Shown here: piece after piece, positions 36,358 to 46,399 of the stretch | Layout of the letters: each line of letters starts with the position of its first letter | Numbering within the stretch: position 1 is the first letter of the stretch | Assembly: GCA_000827325.1 (NCBI GenBank) | Contig: KN832877.1 | Coordinates: 1,240,001 to 1,304,000, forward strand | From: Oidiodendron maius Zn | Taxonomy: Eukaryota; Ascomycota; Leotiomycetes; Myxotrichaceae | DNA: 64,000 nt | Direction of reading: 5' to 3' | Program-made: the position numbers and the translations under genes | Notes under the pieces: model-generated | Databases searched by the model: none | Told to the model about the DNA's origin: nothing | The model's input: only the letters and a program-made list of their open reading frames with translations

Positions 36358-37732
36358 CTATTTAACAGCTTCTATCTGCTTCCCTAATATCTCTGGTCTC
36401 GGTCCCAATGGAACAATGCCCTATGCATCTTAGTTTGATTACTCAAAAAGTTCATGAGGACTTACTTCTGGATTCAGAGTCGTGATACTTGAGAAGTAAT
36501 GTCTCTTAATATGCTCAAAATTTGTTGTCTGGCCAAATGCAGGTAAGTCCCAATAAAGGTGGCGCAACCACTTATGGATTGCGGGAAACCCAGATCGGAT
36601 AGTATCTAGATTCGTCTTGAAAAGCTGCTTCGCGTTCAGCAACTCTGTCGCTCTATGGAGCAGAGGGATACAACATACAGTGACATATACGACATCAAAT
36701 CGCACAATTGTTGGATAAAGACGTAAATCCACCTCTGTGAGTTCATTTCCAAGTATGTATGGACCCGTGGAGTTTGCAAGGAGGCTTTCAACTCGGTCCA
36801 GAGAGTCAAAAAGCTGCGTGACATTTTTTTCGTAGGCTGCTTGTGACCTGACGTAAGTTAGTACCGGAAACTGAACTGGAGGTTTATAATTTCCTTACTT
36901 TGCAATACCACATTTGCTACAGGGGTGTACTCTTAGCAATCTTCTGATGGGGTTCGAATAAATTTAACTTACTAGACGCCATTATTTATGTCATCCTAGA
37001 ATTGTCAGTCTCAGAAGACTAAGAGTGGTACAAGAGAGGTTACATATATCCACTGATTCATCTTGTCTATAGATGCGATCAAACTATTTGGGATAATATT
37101 GATGCTTCTATGGTCCTCATCAAGCAAGTCATTGAATTCAGTCGCAAACATTCGAATGATTTCACTAGACTCGTTACTGACGATGGTCTTCGTCTTCTTG
37201 TCCCATAGTACAGGAACTGAAAAACGCCCAGTATAATTGGGTTCAGCAAGGAGATAGAGATCCCGAATCGTTTCAACTCCATTAACTGGATCTGGGGTGA
37301 CATTTTCGCCACTTAGCTTCTCATCTGCTTTGGCGAATCTCCAACCTATACCCATGTCAGAGAGAAAAGAGGAGACTGAGAAGGACGAGACAGACCAATT
37401 CCACCTAAGTCCATGTACCAATGCACGGAGGTAAAGTCGATTATGCTCTGCAAGCCTTTCAAGTTTCTCATGATTAGAGTCCTATGCGCTGAACAAAAAA
37501 GGTTTAAGTCATGCGTTCAAAGGCACCGCTCAATAGACCACTAACCCCAGGGACAAGCGTAAGACACGTATAGATGATAACGTCCACTTTCGGGAGGAAA
37601 TGGCGATCCTGGTTTTGAGGAGATATGATTCCGGAATTGGGCCGCTGGCCGCTTGAACTCTCCTGTGGCGGCGTCAACGACCGAGTTGATGGACTCGGCG
37701 GCCGCGGTCTTCTTCGTTTCGGACATATTCAT
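36358..37732 (-). CDS. Xi-class GST / S-glutathionyl-hydroquinone reductase (Ecm4/Gto-like)
   Basis: Predicted 355-residue protein from seven exons: 37732-37546, 37488-37396, 37345-37044, 36995-36973, 36916-36899, 36847-36466 and 36420-36358. Exons 4 and 5 have only 23 and 18 bases. The catalytic motif is Cys-Pro-Trp-Ala, Cys at about residue 60; its Ala codon is made only by splicing intron 1. Later signatures are the INNGVYKCG turn, then LDRVESLLANSTGPYILGNE and the TEVDLRLYPTIVRFD helix. The enzyme uses glutathione to reduce glutathionyl-hydroquinones in the cytosol or mitochondria. Every junction keeps phase, giving good support for the micro-exons. Confidence 0.88.
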
Positions 37733-37877
37733 TCACCACTGAGTGATATCTAAAACACTTTATGTGTTGCGACTTAGTAGGATGTTAAATTTCATAAGAT
37801 CTCCTTCTATTGAAAGAAAAGCTCGATAGGGAATCTCGAATGGGAGTTGTTAAGAACGAGGTGTCGGCTCGCTTACA

Positions 37878-38327
37878 ACGTAGTTGATCAGCAAGTGGAT
37901 CAGATCAGTAAGCGGATCACTTAGTTTTGCCGCAAAAACCATGATTTTGAAACAGCAATAACGTAGCCATTTCTTAATATTTAGATATAAAACTAAAAGC
38001 CCCAGCTATTTACTTATATATAATTAATATTTGAGCTTAACTTAGTTATCTATTAAGTCGTTATTAAGTTTTAAGGGTTAATAATAAATTTAAGGACTAG
38101 AATTTAATATTTTAAAGATTTATTGTAATTTCTTCTAAATTCTTAAATAGTAATTGCATATAAGTAAATAGCTAGTTTTTTATTATTATAATTTTATTTT
38201 TATTTTAAATTTTATCTTAAAATATTAAGAAATGGCTAAGTTATTGCAGTTTCGAAATCGTGGGTTTTTGTGGCAAAACTAAGTGTTCCCGCTTACTGAT
38301 CTGATCCACTTACTGATTCAACTACGT
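37878..38327. mobile_element. 450-base terminal-inverted-repeat (MITE-like) element
   Basis: The ends are long imperfect inverted repeats. The left arm begins ACGTAGTTGATCAGCAAGTG at 37878. The right arm, read on the minus strand from 38327, begins ACGTAGTTGAATCAGTAAGT. Similarity continues for about 105 bases, including GGATCAGATCAGTAAGCGG and GCCATTTCTTAATATTT. The roughly 240-base centre is very AT-rich with no ORF, so the element is non-autonomous. Target-site duplication is not clear; a TA dinucleotide sits close outside each end, which could fit Tc1/mariner-type insertion. Confidence 0.8.
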
Positions 38328-39130
38328 ATCTCAGCTCGAGGTACCGCATTGACATCTGCCCCGGACTGGAGAAGCACTTGTACCACCCCCGCTATTACCC
38401 TTACTGGCCGCAAGAACCAGTAGACTGCCATAGTGAGAATATCCAGGCTGCTCATCCACCATTGCGCCCCAGCTGATGAGGCGAGCACAGATGGCTGTGG
38501 ACTTTCCTAACACTGCAAATTCTAGCAATGAGTGGTGAAACATGTTTTTATGCTTGTATGTATCCCAAGGGTTATCCCACCAAGGAGATATAAGGGTATA
38601 AAATCCGAACGCACTGATCGCAAACGAAGCTATTGAGGCTGGGGTTAAGTCATCGACTTTTAAGATTTCTTTATTACTCGTATACCAGCTCTGGTAAGTG
38701 GGGCAGCTCTCCGTTGGAGATCCGAGGAATCGCTTTGGAAGAGTAGAATCTCGGTCATTATCGGCCGCCTGTTCACATATTTGGGCGTGGTACATCCAAT
38801 AGTTCGTGGCATACCCCCTCAGATCATAAAATTCGTGGGCGCAAGATACACAACGATGTGGGCCGCTGTATTCTGAACTAATTTGCAAAGTGCCTCTTTC
38901 CATTTCTTATTATAGTCGTGGCAATCATGATTAAGCATTTTAAGGCAAACACATGCTACAAGGTGGTGCGCCCTTGACAGGCTCCATAGATAACTCTCAA
39001 CGTATTCTATTACGGAGAGATGTGAAGGTACCCAGACTTTTCTATTGGGATCGATAACCAGGAGATTCTGGCAGTACTCGAGTAGGAGGTTTGCAGGTGG
39101 AAGACGATTGGGGCCTCATTGGCCATGTAT
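38328..39130 (-). pseudogene. NLR/STAND-ankyrin gene relic cut at the inverted-repeat element
   Basis: Reading from 39130 down, a frame contains LLLEYCQNLLVIDPNRKVWV and LSVIEYVESYLWSLSRAHHL, the post-NACHT segment of fungal NLR-like proteins. A frame change near 38905 leads to YATNYWMYHAQICEQ. Farther on, an ankyrin unit (LLQSGADVNA) becomes readable after allowing for one extra G near 38386. Directly after VPRAE the sequence enters the right end of the inverted-repeat element at 38327. The gene has therefore lost its start, has at least two frameshifts, and is truncated exactly where the element begins. Confidence 0.7.
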
Positions 39131-41302
39131 AAACCAGCCACGTATTAAGAAATAGGAACTCTTTTAGTGCAAAAACCTGTTCATTCCAGCTGCCCCACCT
39201 CCAGACACGTTAGGAAGGTAGGCAACGGCGAATAGCCACTAACACACCATGGAGCTATATATTAGCAAGATGTCACCAGCAAGATCCGGAAAGTGAGCCA
39301 AGCGATAGTAAACCTCTCGAATCTGCGACTATAAATTGACCTCTTTGACATAAAATATTTTATTCGGTTGAAGACCCTACCAGAGACTCTGGGCCACATG
39401 CCTCTCCTTCATATATATGGCAACTAGGAGAAGGGCTGTCATGAAGATCACTAATAATCAGAGAGAGAACCTAGGTGCTTACATTTCATGCGCTCCAAAA
39501 CAAATCCGCCTCTTGGATGAGACGGAGTATACTGCACAAATTTCCTAAATATATACAAAAAAGGGGGTTGATAAATATTGGACTATTGAAATCTAAGAAA
39601 CTATTCTGGAGATATGTAGTAAATAGTGGTAAAAACTAAGCAATATATATGGCAATAGGCCATAAGTAATATTTATAAGTGATATAGTAAAGTACCATCA
39701 AAGCCTGCTAATATGTTACGCTCTAGCATATAAGTAGCTCTCTTTAAAGGTATTAAAGACCGCTGCCAGAAGCAGTCTATTGTTATGGTACTTCAATTTA
39801 TAAGTGGATACTGTATATCCAAGAGATGCAGAGAATTGCTCTGACAACAACTAGTCTGTTAGCCTCTATAGACTTTAGGTAGCCCTCTTTAAATTTACAT
39901 AGGGTACTATGCGGAATACTTATATTTTGTACTACAGGAAGTCAATAGTCCTCTTTTAGGGGTATAGATTGGCATATTGCTAATGTGCACACACTGCACA
40001 CTGGAAGTGACTATCCCTTAGAGGCTTGATGACGCAACGTTGCATTCAACTTACGTATTGTGGCTTAGGATATAGTTGACCGTCGTCATGAGGAAATTGA
40101 CTGCTGTCACTAACTACATATGTACTCTCCCGTGGAATGCTGTTGATGTGCATGAACCACGGCCAAGAGCAACTAACGCACGTAGCCATACAGGGTATAA
40201 GAAGCCATCCAAACCTAATATGAACTACATTACAAACAATCAACTCGCGGTTGTCATTGTAGGTAAATAAATCTCTTAGGAGATACATTGGACCTGCTAC
40301 GGTAAGCAAGTCATAAGTCATAATAGTGAGCGATGTTATATTGAACCCCGCCATACGTATCAGGCGGGATACTAACTCCCTTACTTAGTTAGGAATCTGC
40401 AAACTTACAGTGTGAAGCGCGAGCAGTGAGTTAAAAAAAGAACAACAGGAGGGACAACCTTTCAGGCTGGATAAACACTGTGATCCACTCATTATGATGT
40501 TCCATCCTGATGCATGCATATGCATTATCTGTCACTTTTTTTTCTGCATGTGAGCCGAATCTAAGCAAATTAGAAAGCAGCACTGTAATCTAGATACAGC
40601 CAGCAAAGCAGTAGCTGAATACGAGGGCGGCAATTGTATGTAAAGGTTGCAATATTGTCCAAAAGCAACCACTGGTAGGATAGCATTAGCGGTGGTCAAG
40701 TGCCTGAAATGGGTTGGAAAGAGGGCCGAGACGGGCAGAGACGGCAGAAAGCCAGCCAACATGCAAGACGATATCCCAGTCTATTGATCAGCTGCAGCTC
40801 TGGACTCTGCATGTATTCGGCGACTTATTTGCTTAATCAGTGTTATCATTTCTAATCGTTCAACTAACAGTCACGGGAGAAGCTGCGTCCGAATACTTGC
40901 AGGACATACTCCAGCTAATGGGATCTCCGTGCTCCCTGAGGTTCATCCCTTTGCATCTTCCCTAGATAAAATTTAGCTACGGCCCGTGCATCCTGCCTAT
41001 TAATCCCTGCCAAGGTGATTCAGCTTGACCCTAAGTTTTGCTATCAAAGCGTTACTAGCTCTATGAAAGGTGACAATGGATGCAAGCTTTTCCCTTAGCC
41101 TCGGCATCTTTATATTTAGTTTGACGTTAGATTTTGTATACGCGCCGCTCTGGTAGTAAACGCACCTACTTATATTCTCACTTATCCCCCCGTGGCAGTC
41201 TCTACAGCCGCTCTTCTCTCTATAGCACATCTTAGCTACTCTTTCTTTGTTACTGGAACTTAACAGCTATAATAAAGCTCTCTTCAATTCACCACATCAG
41301 TC
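39131..41302. other. Gene-poor region upstream of the tandem-repeat precursor
   Basis: About 2.2 kb without a supported gene; 39500-40000 is AT-rich. A 76-codon minus-strand ORF at 41230-41000 starts MCYREKSGCRDCHGG and has four cysteines in its first 25 residues. It overlaps the likely promoter of the next gene and I cannot confirm it. Confidence 0.45.
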
Positions 41303-42261
41303 ATGAAGTTCAACCTCCTCCTCTTAGGAGTCTCCGTTACGCCTATCATCGCCTTTCCCTTGACCTTCAACTTAAAACGAGATGAGGTGTCTTCTGGTAA
41401 GACTTTAAAATACGCCCTCGTATTATTTAGAGTGAAATTTCCTTCCTACTAACTGGCCCAACCGCCCTAATAGGAGCATGGGGTCCGGACTTCCCAACTA
41501 TAGTTGAGAGACCAGAATACAATGGAGGAAAAGTGAAACGCAATGCAGCTACATCTGCTGACCCAAACGCTGCACTCCCGGTACAGAGGCCCACTTACTA
41601 CGGGGGAAAGTTTAAACGAAATGAAGATATGGCCGCTCGTGCGGATATTGAGCTCCCAGTCGAGAGGCCGGATTGGATAGGAGGAAAACTTAGACGTAAT
41701 GCAGATACGGCCACCGTGACGGATATCGCGCACCTGATTGAGCGACCTGAATATGCAGGGGGGAAAATTAAACGAAGCGATAGCACCGCCGCTGAAGCTC
41801 ATGTCGACTTGCCAGTTGAGAGACCAGATTACTTCGGTGGAAAGGTTAGACGCGGCGAAGATACAGATGCTACCGAGCACCTGGCTAAGAGGCCGGGTTA
41901 TGTCGGCGGGAAGGCTAAACGCAATGACGATACAAGTGCCACTGAGTACGTGGTTGAGAGACCAAATTATAGCGGCGGGAAGGTTAAACGCAATGACGAT
42001 GAAACTGCCACTGAGTACGTGGTTGAGAGACCAACTTATGCTGGCGGAAAGGTTAGACGTGGCGGGGACACAGATGCTACTGAGCACCTAGCTAAGAGGT
42101 TAGGTCGCGTTGGAGGAAAGGACGCACGAAATAACGATGCAACTGCCATTGAGTACGTAGTTGAGAGGCCGTCGTATGACGGCGGAAAGGCTAAGCGGAA
42201 TGACGATGCAACTGCCGTTGAGTATATCGTCGAGCGGCCGGAATACTATGGTGGAAAGTAG
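41303..42261 (+). CDS. Secreted Kex2-processed tandem-repeat precursor (candidate RiPP/KEP)
   Basis: Predicted 293 residues from exons 41303-41396 and 41474-42261 (77-base intron, GTAAGA to TAG). A signal peptide (MKFNLLLLGVSVTPIIA) is followed by a first Lys-Arg at 25-26, then eleven units. Nine junctions between units carry KR or RR at 53-54, 79-80, 105-106, 131-132, 157-158, 180-181, 203-204, 226-227 and 272-273. Most units end in R-P-x-(Y/W)-x-G-G-K before the dibasic pair; the x next to the aromatic residue varies (N, Y, I, A, F, V, S, A, D, Y). Spacers are acidic and Ala/Thr-rich. The design fits Kex2-processed repeat proteins, which include precursors of fungal cyclic peptides (ustiloxin/phomopsin type). 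Which residues form the product is unknown. No UstY-like, tyrosinase or peptidase gene is recognisable beside it. Confidence 0.8.
41500..42258 (+). repeat. Coding tandem repeat, 11 units, 78 then 69 bases
   Basis: Units 2-5 (residues 55-158) each span 26 residues (78 bases). Units 6-10 (residues 159-273) each span 23 residues (69 bases). The last unit (274-293) ends at the stop after GGK. Units 6-8 and 9-11 align as a duplicated block: units 6 and 9 share DTDATEHLAKR and units 7-8 resemble 10-11 (ATEYVVERP, AVEYIVERP). Unit 9 is degenerate in its core and in its right-hand dibasic site. Confidence 0.9.
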
Positions 42262-43432
42262 GATTTGAGGGATGCGATTCTAAAATAAGTATACAAATGC
42301 AGTGTGCGACATGAACTGTGACTGGTTTATGTAATTTTACTATACAGCGTATGAATATGATGTCTGGTTAATTCGTTATGGGGAAACTGTCACAGTTTAA
42401 ATTTCAGCAAGAAATTTAAATTAGGGGGGCACAGACCATTTTCTCTATGCAGACAATGTACAATAGGTCATGTCCAGCTGCCAAGGTATCCCGGGCTAGG
42501 GAAGCAGATATTCTAATTTACGCACCATCTAAACCGGAAGGCCATACTAGAGTAATCAGGACAGAGACGTGTTAGTCTTAAACTGCCTGAATTAATCATC
42601 GTCAGCAAATTACAGGCCTGTGACTCACCTTCTTAGCCCGCAAGAAACCTGGATGCAATCCTTTCATGACGTAAATTAGCTTGACAAGATGATCTCCTTG
42701 TATAGTTGTATGTCCAATATGGGGATAGTATTGTAGATATGAATAGGATGAGAGACAAAGTGTCTTTATGAACTCCAAGGCAGTCATGATCTTGCATGGT
42801 CTGATGTTACGTGTTAGGGATAGAGAGACGGCAATATTTCCACATCCCGAATAATTTGCTTATCACTTCTGGAGCTGTCACCTTTTCTACATCTTTTTGG
42901 GACTACCATATGATTGATAACATTTTCTCTGAAATACCTTGACCTTATTACTTTTTATCATGTAACGGACCAACTCGTGATGGTATATACAAAGGCCATC
43001 TTTGGCACGTTCTTCTAGTAATTTCTTACAGTGTCATCCACAATAAGATTATTGGAGCGGCAGGGAGGAGTGGTTGCAAATTAATACTCCCTTCCAGCCC
43101 ACAACTGATGCTGAAGTGCATTACTTTAGAATTTATTCGCCTTTATCCACGACGCAAGAGGACAGGGGAGATGATCCTAGCATAGAGCTTGATGATATCG
43201 CCCTGCATGATGACATTTTCAATTATGGAGAAATAGGTGCCTTTCTCTGGCCTATTGATTGGGTGGCCGAATCTGGTTACAGATATTTTACTGAATTTGT
43301 TTTACTCTCTAGATATATGAATACGACTATGACCATTTCACAATAAAACAGTTGCCAATATCCTGATGTGCCTAGAATTTGTTTCAGAGTCGCAAACGGT
43401 TATAGTCTGGGATACTACGAACTGCACATTGT
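42262..43432. other. Intergenic 1.2 kb, no gene established
   Basis: Two short ORFs were inspected: minus 42787-42602 and plus 43074-43346 (starting from TTG; contains FQPTTDAEVHYF). The second has a protein-like composition but no upstream start, no recognised domain and no partner exon that I can join. I do not annotate either. Confidence 0.4.
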
Positions 43433-44631
43433 CTAGAGCTTTGGGACAACCCTCTTTTCATCCACTCTAGATATACGTTCTCCTGACAGCAGGAAATCCG
43501 GGTACTTTAGGTCAGCTCCAGGGCCGCTTTTGCCTGTTCGCCAAGCTCCTCCATCCACTGTTGTTATGAGAAGTATCGTCAGTAGTGGGTCCTACATTAA
43601 AAGAATATACGACCAATATTGTAAAATGTGACCGAATTAGGAGCAAGGAAGTAAGAAAGAAATCAAGGTGTGGCTAACCGACTAGGACCTCTCCGTTAAC
43701 AAAGCTCCCGGCGTCCGAGAAGAGATAGATAACAGCATCTGCAATATCCCTCACGGTTCCAAATCTTCCCACAGGGATCGTCTTTTCCAAGGCGGTATCA
43801 TTATTGTGCTGTGACAACTTCCCCATGCCTTCTGTACCTTCGATTGGGCCAGGTGCAATAACATTTGAAGTCATTCCACGTGGCCCCATCTCTATTGCAA
43901 CGGTCGCCGACAACGCATCAACCCCGGCCTTGGCGGCTCCAGCGTGAGCCTGCATAGGAAGCCCAGTGTATTGGATAGTTGCACTGATGAAGATGACTCT
44001 CCCACTTGTGCCTAAAAGATTTTAAATTTAGTCACAAATTAAGGAAGTATAATTCATTTCAGTTCTAGTTGGTCGAGTAATTTGGGGGAGATCGTCATTG
44101 AAGACTAACCTGATTTTTTCCCTTCAGATTTAGAAGAAGAAGATGCTGACCGAAGAAGGTGAGGTAATGCTGCTTTCAGAGTATTGAAGGATCCAGCTAG
44201 ATCGATGTTCATGACGTTCTGGAAAGCGTTTGCAGATAGTTGCTCGATGGAGGCAATAAAGTTCCCTGCAGCGCCTATTATAGCGAAATCAAAACTGCCA
44301 AGCTCCTTGACGCATTTATCTACTGCTGCCATCATACTTGATATGCTTCGTACGTCTGCAGCGACTCCAATCACGCGGCTACCCGGCCTTGCGGTCTCAA
44401 TATCTCTTGCCATAGCCTCTGTTTTCTCAGCACTGCGGCCTACAATGCATGCGTTCGCGCCCAGATGTACCATAGCCCGGACTTGGAAGCTACACATCGT
44501 TCCACTTCCACCTGTGCAAAATACTACTTTGCCATCTAGATGAGGTGAATAAGCCGTCTGCATGCCGAGGGTGAGATGAAAAGTAGATTGGAAGCCATAC
44601 CAAACAAGCCATCTCTCCACACTTCACTCAT
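43433..44631 (-). CDS. SPS19: Peroxisomal 2,4-dienoyl-CoA reductase (SDR family)
   Basis: Predicted 304 residues from exons 44631-44601, 44535-44110, 44011-43679 and 43557-43433. The first exon gives MSEVWRDGLF and splices to DGKVVFCTGGSGTMCSFQVR, the NADPH-binding Rossmann motif. Other family marks are GANACIVGRSAEKTE, IGAAGNF, NVMNIDLAGSFNTLKA, KAGVDALSATVAIEMGP and NVIAPGPIEGTEGM. The last exon adds VDGGAWRTG and ends in Pro-Lys-Leu, a type 1 peroxisomal targeting signal variant. The enzyme reduces 2,4-dienoyl-CoA so that polyunsaturated fatty acids can enter beta-oxidation. Without the last splice the protein would stop at VLVG and lose the targeting signal. Confidence 0.93.
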
Positions 44632-45804
44632 ATATTGACTCTTGGGGACTGGCATGATGTAAGTGACTGATGAAGGGATTGGCAGTTACTGTAAGTGCGT
44701 TTGCTATCACCTATATATGCCATGATTGAAGTCGGCCTAGAACTTGATTGTCCCGGGATCGCGGAAACCGCTTAGCAGCATCGGGCCGCGGGCCGCGCAC
44801 GAAAGTATTAATGATTGCTCGCCCATATCGCCAAAAAGGGCATGTGATAAGCCGCCGTCATCAGGATCACAATGCCGCCTAGTAATGAAGAACTGCCGAG
44901 AGCGTATGTCCTTCTGAGTTTGAGCACGGGATGTTTCTATTACTGAGCAGGAGGTGGTGGAATCCGCCTCAAAGCTTCTTACTCGGTACAAGAGATTATC
45001 TGGAGGGGTCAGATTTGTCAAGGCACTTCCTAAGACGGCTGTGGGCAAGGCCTAGAAGAGAATACTACCAGAGGAAGCTAAAGCCGAGACACATCAGGGT
45101 AGGATAAAGCTTTGAGTCTTCTGCCTGAGCTTCAGTATTGTTAGACAGCGAATACAAGATGCATATATCGATTTATATAAAGCGTAGACAATCCCAACCT
45201 TGAGGCTTGAGGCTTGAGACTCCATATCGCGGTTGTCCCCTCCTGGCCTTATGCTTGATGTCCTAGCTCGGCGCCAATTGCACTATCTGACTAGATGGTC
45301 GCGTCTACCGTACATGGATGTTTCCGCCTCCAATTAAATTCCCCTGAATATTACGGTACATTCCTCCATATCACGTGCTAAATTCTCATACTCCTCACGT
45401 GCATGGAGTCGAAGCAATGATCAGCTGTAAGGTTCAAGCACCGGTTTCCCGTCTTAACAATAATAGGCCACCAGTGAGCGACAGGAATGATGGATTCTAT
45501 GAGGATCCTGGCCGACAGTCGCAGTCGGCGAATCAGCTCGTTTTATTTGGCTGGGTGGGTACATCATCGCTTGACGTCATTGATGCCGGTACCCCTGTGC
45601 CTGTCGGGAAATCAAGACTGGGCATCAGAAGCCTCGACAGCAGATATTTATATACAACTCTATACCCTCCCTCTCCTATTTTCTCTTTTCTTTCGAAATT
45701 ATACTCCTTTTGGAAGTTTACTGATCCCGACGAAAACTATACAGGGTTCCTCACATCGACCACCTCACTCTTATCTCATCCTAGTAGCAGAATAGAATAT
45801 CAAA
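44632..45804. promoter_or_regulatory. Divergent intergenic region with two CACGTG boxes
   Basis: About 1.2 kb between diverging genes. CACGTG palindromes, the core for bHLH factors, lie at about 45372-45377 and 45396-45401. The stretch near 45205-45222 repeats GAGGCTTGAG. A minus-strand ORF (45048-44737) has no recognised domain and I do not call it a gene. Confidence 0.45.
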
Positions 45805-46399
45805 ATGCCTCTCTTCGGTCACCACGACTCCGACAGGTCGCCAAAGTCCAGCCCTCCTGCCTCTACCACGGAGCCATCCCGGGACTCCAAAGATTCCCAT
45901 CGACGCAGTCACCTTTTCGGCTCCCGCAATTCCCTGAAGCAAACCTCCCCACCTCGTACCGCAAACACTGCAAGCAGCGTGCGCACGAATGGGTCCACCG
46001 GCGGGAGTTTCAAGTCGGGACTGCTACACAAGGATGTGGAAGATGCGAGCATCACGGCCGCGCGAGATCGCGTTATCAGCGCAGAGGCAGCTGAACGGGA
46101 TGCCGACAAGGCGCTTTTGATGGCCAAGGCTGCTGTCCGCGAAGCAAGGGATCATGTGAAGAGGTTGGAGAAAGAGGCTGCTGAACAGTAAGTTTGTCTA
46201 TTATTATTTTCCTTTTAAGAAAGTGATTTAAGACAGCGCTGACGATATCAGGGCACGCCTAGCTCAAATCAAGCAGAAACAAGCGGCCAACCTATCTGCT
46301 CGAGCTAAACCTCTAGGCCGTAAGTCATGGATATATCGTTGCGAATGACTATGACTAATCTTTTTCGTGATAGGTCACGACCATATTTTGAGCAATTAA
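45805..46399 (+). CDS. Conserved small coiled-coil fungal protein
   Basis: Predicted 158 residues from exons 45805-46187, 46252-46319 and 46374-46399. It opens MPLFGHHDSDRSP, has a Ser/Pro/Arg-rich disordered N-terminal half, then a helical segment (ARDRVISAEAAERDADKALL and REARDHVKRLEKEAAEQARL) likely to be a coiled coil. It ends PLGRHDHILSN. The block KPLGRHDH is conserved in filamentous-fungal homologues that I recall, but no function is known to me. The short last exon is needed to reach that ending; otherwise translation would stop in the intron. Confidence 0.75.

Noticed and set aside
41000-41230. Short cysteine-containing minus-strand ORF
   Set aside because: It overlaps the promoter of the precursor gene and has no supporting context; four early cysteines alone are weak evidence.
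41500-42258. CRISPR-like array in the regularly spaced repeats
   Set aside because: The repeats are in frame, code for a continuous secreted protein, and the genome is fungal.
42602-42787. Minus-strand ORF of 61 codons ending just after a GTGAGT-like site
   Set aside because: I could find no second exon and no similarity to UstY-type oxidases, which I looked for because of the adjacent precursor.
43074-43346. Plus-strand ORF with protein-like composition
   Set aside because: It starts from TTG with no upstream ATG or clear acceptor, and I recognise no domain.
44737-45048. Minus-strand ORF of 103 codons
   Set aside because: No family signature, no fitting splice partner, and it occupies the promoter region between divergent genes.
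45375-46094. Long plus-strand ORF overlapping the small coiled-coil gene in another frame
   Set aside because: It is a shadow frame: the conserved MPLFG start and KPLGRHDH ending are in the annotated frame.
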